This document shows, piece by piece, positions 5,815 to 10,626 of a DNA stretch of 10,626 bases. The stretch lies in assembly GCA_016927185.1 (NCBI GenBank), contig JAFGND010000054.1, positions 1 through 10,626 on the forward strand, written 5' to 3'. Every line of letters starts with the position of its first letter. Position 1 is the stretch's first letter. The position numbers and the translations under genes are program-made. The notes below the pieces were generated by a model, which ran no database searches, was not told the origin of the DNA, and saw nothing but the letters and a program-made list of their open reading frames with translations. The stretch is from Candidatus Coatesiibacteriota bacterium. GTDB lineage: Bacteria > JAFGND01.

Positions 5815-7082
5815 TAATCCATCCTCTCCTTGATTTTCTTCTCTACTCCGCTGTCAGCAGGTACATAATATATCCCTGGTTCCATGTTTTCAGGAAAATG
5901 CTGCTGGTTTACGATACCCTCATCTATATGGGGAGCATATTGATAGCCTTCCCCGTATCCAAGATTCTTCATAAGTCCAGTCGGGGCATTCCTTATCACT
6001 TTCGGAACAGGCAGCTCGCTTGTCTCCTGAGCATGAGTAGTAGCCTTTGACCATGCTTCATAAGTCCTGTTGCTCTTTGGAGCGGAACCAAGGTAAATTA
6101 CTGTCATGGCAAGAGCAATATCACCTTCCGGACTTCCAAGAAACCTGTATGTCTCAAGAGAATTAATTGCTATCTGAAGAGCATTAGGATCAGCAAGACC
6201 TATGTCCTCTATTGCAAAACGTATAAGTCTCCTTAGAACATAAAGCGGACTTTCTCCTGAGATTATCATTCTTGCACACCAGTATAATGAAGCCTGCACA
6301 TCGCTGTCCCTCAATGACTTATGAAGGGCTGATATCTGGTTGTAATGCTCCTCCCTGTCCTTGTCATAAACAGCTGTCTTTCTTGACATTGCCTGCTGGA
6401 CATGAGAAATTTCTATATTCTTGTTGCCGAACAATGAAAGAACAGTTTCAATCTGCCGCAATGCTATCCTTGCATCACCAGAAGATAAATCAGCAATGTA
6501 CTTCTTTACTTCATCCTTGAATGAATATTCCTGCTTGAGTATTTTCAAGGCTCTGTCAATTATCTGCATAATCTCGGAAGGATTCAGCTGTTCAAGCACG
6601 TAAATCTGTACTCTTGAAATCAAAGCCCTGTTCAGGTAAAAGCTTGGGTTTTCTGTAGTTGCACCGATGAAAGTTATGGTGCCATTCTCTATATGCGGGA
6701 GAAAGGCATCCTGCTGAGTCTTGTTGAAATGATGTATCTCATCAACAAACAATATGGTTCCCTTGCCCTGACGATTAAGATATTTGGCTTTTTCTATTAC
6801 AAGTTTCACATCTTTTATTCCACTTGAAACAGCAGAAAAAGCCTCCCAGTTCTTTGATGAATACCTTGAAATTATATATGCAATAGTTGTCTTGCCGCAT
6901 CCGGGAGGTCCCCATAGAACACACGAAGGAACATTATCTTCCTCTATCTGCTTTTTCAATACCCCTTCAGCACCTAACAGATGATCCTGCCCGACTACTT
7001 CGGAAAGAAGTTTGGGTCTTATTCTTGCTGCAAGAGGAAGGTCTTCCCTTGACTTGCCTTCAAACAAATCTGGTGCATTCAT
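5784..7082 (-). CDS. rarA: Replication-associated recombination protein A (RarA/MgsA, AAA+ ATPase)
   Basis: 432 aa from the ATG at 7082. RarA (MgsA, relative of eukaryotic WRNIP1/Mgs1) is a tetrameric clamp-loader-like ATPase acting at stalled replication forks. Numbered from this ATG: LAARIRP near 17-23, a family hallmark; VVGQDHLLG; Walker A GPPGCGKTT (58-66); Walker B LFVDEIH (111-117); sensor 1 GATTENPSF (140-148); arginine-finger region ALISRV (153-158). The C-terminal MgsA domain follows, with SGDARIALR, EDIGLADP and APTGLMKNLGYGEGYQYAPH. An in-frame TTG at 7118 would add 12 residues with no family match. ATG 7082 gives the normal short leader MNAPDLFEGKSREDLPLAAR, although neither start has a good ribosome binding site. 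Its 3' end overlaps the glycosyltransferase gene by 31 nt, so this housekeeping gene leads the lipid and exporter cassette. The roughly 120 bp upstream (7083-7204) show no convincing promoter or terminator. Confidence 0.95.
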   Translation of the reverse strand: MNAPDLFEGKSREDLPLAARIRPKLLSEVVGQDHLLGAEGVLKKQIEEDNVPSCVLWGPPGCGKTTIAYIISRYSSKNWEAFSAVSSGIKDVKLVIEKAKYLNRQGKGTILFVDEIHHFNKTQQDAFLPHIENGTITFIGATTENPSFYLNRALISRVQIYVLEQLNPSEIMQIIDRALKILKQEYSFKDEVKKYIADLSSGDARIALRQIETVLSLFGNKNIEISHVQQAMSRKTAVYDKDREEHYNQISALHKSLRDSDVQASLYWCARMIISGESPLYVLRRLIRFAIEDIGLADPNALQIAINSLETYRFLGSPEGDIALAMTVIYLGSAPKSNRTYEAWSKATTHAQETSELPVPKVIRNAPTGLMKNLGYGEGYQYAPHIDEGIVNQQHFPENMEPGIYYVPADSGVEKKIKERMDYWKAILLRKE

Positions 7083-7204
7083 GCAGGAAAGAGGGAGATA
7101 GAGAGTTTTTTTGGTCAAGCATAAAGCTTATTGCAGAAGTCAACTGCTTGCCTGAAAGCATCTTCATGAACAAGTTATTTCTCAATCCTGAAAAACAAGT
7201 CTTT

Positions 7205-7660
7205 CTATTTCCCGTAAGTATATTTGAAGAAATCAGGATCAAATGCAATTGCAGCAAGCCATTTATCTCCGAATATTACTCCAATCCATGTCTCTCCGCG
7301 CTTCCAGTATGCACTTGTCAAGGTAACTTCCTCAGGCTCACCAAGTTCTTCCCTGAACAAATTGTATATCTTGACTGTTGTTGTCAAGTCAGCATTCTTT
7401 GCATACATGTACATTGCACCTATCTTGTACTGCTTGTTCTTGTCCAGGAAAACTGCAACTCTCCTGTATGGAACTTCATGATCAGTTATATCTACAGCAC
7501 AGAAATAGAATTCCTTGTTCTCGCTTTCCTCAAGGCTGGGATATTTCTGCTGTGCAATGGCAAGTGTTTCCCCAATCTTGACTCCGAAAATATCTGCTAT
7601 GCTTGTAGCCGAAAAAAGGCATGCAGAAGTCAGCAAGATAAAGAATATGACTTTATTCAT
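7205..7660 (-). CDS. Small secreted protein of unknown function
   Basis: 151 aa from the ATG at 7660, with GAGAGG ending 5 nt upstream. An in-frame GTG two codons earlier (7664-7666) overlaps that binding site. Residues 1-18 are a signal peptide ending CLFSA before TSIAD. The TSAC stretch is not a good lipobox because position -3 is Thr, so a soluble periplasmic or secreted protein is more likely than a lipoprotein. The mature part (about 133 aa) begins DIFGVKIGETLAIAQQKYP, a pattern (G-x-x-x-G-x-T/S-x-x-x-x-x-x-x-Y-P) shared by several small secreted domains in which a short helix follows the first strand. It continues as alternating strands with YFCAVD, AVFLDKN, IGAMYMY, GEPEEV, YWKRGETWIGVIF and LAAIAF. 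I recognise no family. It follows the EcsC-like gene by 55 nt and may be co-transcribed with it. Confidence 0.8.
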   Translation of the reverse strand: MNKVIFFILLTSACLFSATSIADIFGVKIGETLAIAQQKYPSLEESENKEFYFCAVDITDHEVPYRRVAVFLDKNKQYKIGAMYMYAKNADLTTTVKIYNLFREELGEPEEVTLTSAYWKRGETWIGVIFGDKWLAAIAFDPDFFKYTYGK

Positions 7661-7671
7661 TTGCACCTCTC

Positions 7672-7699
7672 TTTATATTTTGTTTAACCAAAAAGGCAA
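7672..7699 (-). promoter_or_regulatory. Weak promoter-like pair just before the small secreted protein gene
   Basis: Minus strand TTGCCT (7694-7699), 16 bp, then TATAAA (7672-7677): 4/6 and 5/6 matches. A start 6-7 nt downstream would fall on the in-frame GTG at 7666 or just after it, inside the ribosome binding site used by ATG 7660. If real, it would make a leaderless message; otherwise it is chance and the gene is read from upstream. Confidence 0.2.
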
Positions 7700-7715
7700 T
7701 TTTATTCTACATTAT

Positions 7716-8387
7716 TTATATACGGTCAGTTTTTACTTGAATCTCGTTTTTATCTTTGTCAATTGCCTGCATGGAGAAAATATCCTTTGCAATGTAACCT
7801 ATTTTCCTGCAAGCATATGCGTCAATACCTCCAGAAATAACACTTCCTGCTACAGGTATTATCTTGCTCATGCTTGCTATGCTTTTCTCTCCTGTCTTTG
7901 CAACAAGCCTGTATCCAACTTTCTTGTTTATCTCAATCAAGACACTTGATGGCGTCCTGATTAATATCTGCGTTAATGTCCTGTTTGTGATTTTCACCCC
8001 TGCGTTTTTTAATATTTTCTTTATATCATCACCCTGAAGGCATAATATTAAAAGGGTCTTTACGCTATCCTCCCTTATATCATGACCGTAAATTATCGCA
8101 ATTGCTCCAACCATTCTTGCCTGAATAAGCCATGCAGCTGCAAGGGATCCTGGAACACTTAATGGAATGGTAATCAATCCACCCAGTCCTGTAAGGAAAC
8201 CTGTGGTGAAATTCTTTGATGCTTCCCACTTTATAAGCGATTTCACCCTTCTGTCATTATCAGCAAATTTCTCATTCTTAATATATCTTGAAGCGAGTTT
8301 TTCTGCTGAGCTTAATGGAGGGAATCCGTTTATTGAATGATGGGTAATCCACTCAAGAAGTTTTAGGGTTCTGCTTTGCTTTTCCAT
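7716..8387 (-). CDS. EcsC-family protein
   Basis: 223 aa. The central block is typical of the EcsC family: TGFLTGLGGLITIPLSVPGS (62-81), AAAWLIQARMVGAIAIIYGHD (83-103), an acidic turn, then TLLILCLQGDD (111-121). Near the C-terminus IIPVAGSVISGGIDAYACRKIG (176-197) matches the second conserved stretch (P-V-x-G-x-x-x-G-G-x-x-D). The glycine-rich hydrophobic runs at 62-98 and 173-190 suggest membrane association. The family is named after Bacillus subtilis EcsC, encoded beside the EcsAB ABC transporter, but its biochemical role is not established. The start ATG (8387) has no clear ribosome binding site; the nearest is GGGAG about 15 nt upstream. It lies 65 nt after the metalloprotease stop and 55 nt before the small secreted protein gene, all on one strand, so a shared transcript is possible. 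Confidence 0.8.
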   Translation of the reverse strand: MEKQSRTLKLLEWITHHSINGFPPLSSAEKLASRYIKNEKFADNDRRVKSLIKWEASKNFTTGFLTGLGGLITIPLSVPGSLAAAWLIQARMVGAIAIIYGHDIREDSVKTLLILCLQGDDIKKILKNAGVKITNRTLTQILIRTPSSVLIEINKKVGYRLVAKTGEKSIASMSKIIPVAGSVISGGIDAYACRKIGYIAKDIFSMQAIDKDKNEIQVKTDRI

Positions 8388-8393
8388 ATGCTT

Positions 8394-8421
8394 TCTATAA
8401 ACTCCCGACTTCTTGAATCAA
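8394..8421 (-). promoter_or_regulatory. Weak promoter-like pair adjoining the EcsC-family start codon
   Basis: Minus strand TTGATT (8416-8421), 16 bp, then TATAGA (8394-8399): 4/6 and 4/6 matches. The -10 ends 6 nt before the ATG at 8387, so transcription would begin at the ATG itself. Together with the absence of a ribosome binding site this would fit a leaderless message, but both hexamers are weak. Confidence 0.22.
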
Positions 8422-8452
8422 ATCTGTAATAACTGTCATGAAAGGTTTTCAC

Positions 8453-10384
8453 TCAGGGCATGTATAGTATCTTTCCTGAAGCAACATTCTTTCCGAACAC
8501 AATTTTGTAGTAATAAACTCCAGCACTTCTTCTTTCAAGTATTCTCCTTGCCGGGATTGCCAATCTTGAAAAGTCCCTGTCTGATTTTATTTTTAGCGGT
8601 TTGCCAATATGTCTTCCTGACACATCGTAAAATACAATATAACCAGTGTTTTCAGGAATATTCTTCTTTCTTATCACAAGAGTCAATTCATTCCTGACAG
8701 GATTGGGACAGGAAGACAGAATTGTCAGAACAGGTTTTCTGACAGATTTCATGCTTCCCTTTCTCTTCAGGTCATTCACCGTAATTGAAAGCCTGTATGA
8801 AGGAATTTTGCCTATTGCAATTGATATCCTGTCTATCGATAATCCTGATTCAGCAAGCTGTGAGAAAGAATCATTATACCAGTTGGAATTGGGATTGGTA
8901 GATGCATTGAAAACAGGGGAAGGATGGGTTATCTGGAAGAAGTGGGGGCATCCATATGACCATTGCCAGTAAGGATGTTCTCCATTTTCCCATATTGAGC
9001 CATACAATACTCCACCTACTGAAAGCGAATCAGTGAGGGATCTGAACCAGAAATCCAGATCATCATAACCGCTTGCTGGATTTGGTTGTCTGTCACTCAT
9101 GAAGGGAGGTTTGTCCCACATGCCATTTGCACATTCTATATCAACTATCTTGTGATGTTCATTGTTCATGTCACCACCAAGCTCATCAACATGATAAATA
9201 GTGATACCACCTTGCTTCATATCATCTGTATATTCCTCTAAAGGTAGAGGATATCTCTGATGATATAAATCAGGAACATATCCATGCTTCTTGCCCAGTT
9301 TAAGCTCTATAAGGAAATATTCACATTCATTACCAGGTCTTGTGAATTTAAGAACCGAAGGAGTTTCTCTAGAATCTATGGGATATATTATATATTCTCC
9401 TGATTCTGTTATCTCTCTTATATCACTCCCTTTTTTCCAGCCAAGCTTGCATAAACTGAATGCAGAAAGAGGTCCAGGTACTCTATGAATATCTGATGCA
9501 TCAGCAAATGGACATTGTGTATGGCACATTATATCCCATTTTCCAATTCCAGCATTATCAGTCCCGAAATAGCCTTCTGTTATATTAAATCCGCTAGTAT
9601 ACAAATCCTCAAGCCCGAGATAATGACAGAATTCATGCATCATGCGATGAGACATAATGGACATCACATTTTCCTCTTCATTGTTGTCTTCACAGTAATT
9701 ATGTTCTATATAAACCACTGCAGATCTGTCAGGATCTATTGTTACGCTGTCCCGTTCGTGCTGGAAACCCATGTGAGATGGATAATATCCTGAACCTTCA
9801 TTAGGATCCTTGCAATCTGTTGTTGCTATTATGAAAATGAAACCTACTTTCGCTGTATCATTTTCCACTGTTGCAAATTTCCTGTAATCAACAACTCTGT
9901 CTACTTCATCCCAGAACTTCACATAATCAGGTTTTCCCTGTTGCCATCCTCTTGAATATGCAGTGAAAAACTGGTTGAAAAGGACAATTTCTCCCCTTAT
10001 ATGGTACTTGTCAAAAGAGAGTTTTGATGCATAATCGCTTAAACTCCTGAAAGGATAGCTTAGTTTCATTGGAACCAGTTTCTTGTAAATACAAGAACAT
10101 CTATCCTCAAAGCTGTTATCACCTTCCCTGAGATTGATTCCCCAGCCAAGAATCCTGCTGAATTTCTTGACATTCTTGTGGGGAGTCGGCACGCCCAGAC
10201 TATTATTTGAATAAACAAGTATACCAACAGCTTTTATTGTATCAATTGTTGTTTGTGCATCTTTAAGATTATGGTTACCATATGGATATATATCCATATC
10301 CGGCAGGGCAGAAAGCATTTCAGGAAAGACTGCTGCAATAATCAGTAAAATCTTCATGCTGCAAAGCACTTTTCTGTTATTCAT
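8453..10384 (-). CDS. Secreted M6-family (immune inhibitor A-like) zinc metalloprotease with T9SS-type sorting domain
   Basis: 643 aa. A signal peptide spans about residues 1-26 (KILLIIAAVF core, end LSA). The catalytic domain carries the zinc motif HEFCHYLGLEDLY (250-262): H250 and H254 bind zinc, E251 is the catalytic base, and D260 is the likely third ligand of the HExxHxxGxxD form. GIGKWDIM (279-286) gives the Met-turn typical of M6 peptidases. LSAFSLCKLGW (306-316) and GGITIYHVDELGGD (392-405) are further family landmarks, followed by VDIECANG. A beta-rich region follows, and residues about 553-643 form a sorting domain (CPNPVRNELTL, YIVFYDVSGR, SAGVYYYKIVFGKNVASGKIL) of T9SS type A style. 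At least thirteen cysteines, including C253 inside the zinc motif, are many for a secreted enzyme. ATG 10384 is fixed by AAGGAG (10393-10398) 8 nt upstream and a strong promoter. The substrate is likely extracellular protein; no clear propeptide boundary is visible. Confidence 0.92.
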   Translation of the reverse strand: MNNRKVLCSMKILLIIAAVFPEMLSALPDMDIYPYGNHNLKDAQTTIDTIKAVGILVYSNNSLGVPTPHKNVKKFSRILGWGINLREGDNSFEDRCSCIYKKLVPMKLSYPFRSLSDYASKLSFDKYHIRGEIVLFNQFFTAYSRGWQQGKPDYVKFWDEVDRVVDYRKFATVENDTAKVGFIFIIATTDCKDPNEGSGYYPSHMGFQHERDSVTIDPDRSAVVYIEHNYCEDNNEEENVMSIMSHRMMHEFCHYLGLEDLYTSGFNITEGYFGTDNAGIGKWDIMCHTQCPFADASDIHRVPGPLSAFSLCKLGWKKGSDIREITESGEYIIYPIDSRETPSVLKFTRPGNECEYFLIELKLGKKHGYVPDLYHQRYPLPLEEYTDDMKQGGITIYHVDELGGDMNNEHHKIVDIECANGMWDKPPFMSDRQPNPASGYDDLDFWFRSLTDSLSVGGVLYGSIWENGEHPYWQWSYGCPHFFQITHPSPVFNASTNPNSNWYNDSFSQLAESGLSIDRISIAIGKIPSYRLSITVNDLKRKGSMKSVRKPVLTILSSCPNPVRNELTLVIRKKNIPENTGYIVFYDVSGRHIGKPLKIKSDRDFSRLAIPARRILERRSAGVYYYKIVFGKNVASGKILYMP

Positions 10385-10411
10385 TCAATCTACTCCTTGC
10401 TAAACTGTTCC

Positions 10412-10441
10412 ATTATAAATAAAAGCATTAAATATTGTCAA
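10412..10441 (-). promoter_or_regulatory. Strong sigma70-type promoter of the metalloprotease gene
   Basis: On the minus strand TTGACA (10436-10441) and TATAAT (10412-10417) both match consensus perfectly, with an 18-bp spacer, one longer than the optimum. Transcription would start near 10405, giving a leader of about 20 nt that includes AAGGAG. It is the best promoter in the window and probably also drives the EcsC-like gene downstream, as I see no terminator between them. Confidence 0.7.
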
Positions 10442-10461
10442 GATTTCTTTGTCTATATAAT
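10435..10461 (+). promoter_or_regulatory. Possible divergent promoter sharing its -35 with the metalloprotease promoter
   Basis: On the plus strand TTGTCA (10435-10440, 5/6) is followed after only 15 bp by TATAAT (10456-10461, 6/6). The -35 overlaps the opposite-strand TTGACA. The short spacer is a weakness. It would give a leader of roughly 145 nt for the gene starting at 10613. The rest of 10462-10600 contains no other convincing pair; TTGACT at 10551-10556 has no good -10. Confidence 0.25.
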
Positions 10462-10612
10462 GTAACAGATACGGAATTCTTGATTACAGATCTATAGAAT
10501 AGTTGTTTATAAACTCAAAGATAGCTTATTGAATTTGATGGGGATTCTTCTTGACTAAAAAAACTGAATCCTTCCAATGTTGAAATAACAAGAAGAAAAT
10601 GGAGGTAAATGT

Positions 10613-10626
10613 ATGAAAGCGTTGAT
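10613..10626 (+). CDS. Start of a rightward gene (runs off the right edge)
   Basis: ATG at 10613 is preceded by a near-perfect ribosome binding site, GGAGGT (10601-10606), at the ideal 6-nt spacing. Only four full codons (MKAL) lie in the window, so the product is unknown. It would be the only plus-strand gene here, divergent from the metalloprotease. The call rests on the binding site and spacing alone. Confidence 0.55.

Noticed and set aside
7083-7118. TTG at 7118 as the rarA start
   Set aside because: It adds 12 residues without counterpart in the RarA family and has no ribosome binding site; ATG 7082 gives the usual N-terminus.
7112-7150. TTGACT/TTGACC motifs upstream of rarA as a promoter
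   Set aside because: No -10-like hexamer lies 15-19 bp downstream of either; the closest, TATGCT, is only 14 bp away.
6887-7687. Long plus-strand open frame (266 codons)
   Set aside because: It runs antisense to rarA and the small secreted protein gene, both with clear domain or signal-peptide evidence; its residues look like reverse-strand translation and there is no start signal.

Overview
The window is AT-rich bacterial chromosome. It carries eleven genes and one small uncertain ORF on the minus strand, read from high to low coordinates, plus the first codons of a divergent plus-strand gene at the right edge. Two large secreted proteins end in type IX secretion (T9SS)-like C-terminal sorting domains, and one of them also carries an Ig-like domain opening with an SPNGGE motif. 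Together these suggest a member of the FCB superphylum or an allied uncultured lineage such as WOR-3 or Cloacimonetes. That placement rests on protein style only. No T9SS machinery, rRNA or other phylogenetic marker is present. No mobile element, CRISPR array, phage gene, tRNA or rRNA is visible.

Layout from right to left (the direction of transcription): (i) a divergent intergenic region, 10385-10612, with a near-consensus promoter for the leftward gene; (ii) a secreted M6-family zinc metalloprotease (8453-10384); (iii) an EcsC-family protein (7716-8387) and a small secreted protein of unknown function (7205-7660); (iv) a compact cassette in which every gene overlaps the next: rarA (AAA+ ATPase acting at stalled replication forks), a GT28 diacylglycerol glycosyltransferase of the MGDG-synthase/UgtP type, an ABC ATPase and an ABC-2 permease; (v) a Phd/YefM antitoxin - RelE/ParE toxin pair with its own promoter and a TGTACA operator-like site; (vi) a 346-bp gap holding a doubtful 50-codon ORF; (vii) an eight-bladed PQQ-like beta-propeller protein with Ig-like and sorting domains; and 20 bp further on, the start of a second secreted propeller-type protein that runs off the left edge.

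Two themes stand out. One is envelope biology: the glycolipid synthase is translationally linked to an ABC-2 exporter, and surface or secreted proteins lie on both sides. The other is the regular 120-bp repeat inside the propeller gene, where some blades share long identical DNA stretches. I see no clearly new defence or mobile system. The best leads are the glycosyltransferase-exporter coupling, the recombination-prone propeller array, the operator at the toxin-antitoxin promoter, and the open frame that continues past the toxin stop codon.
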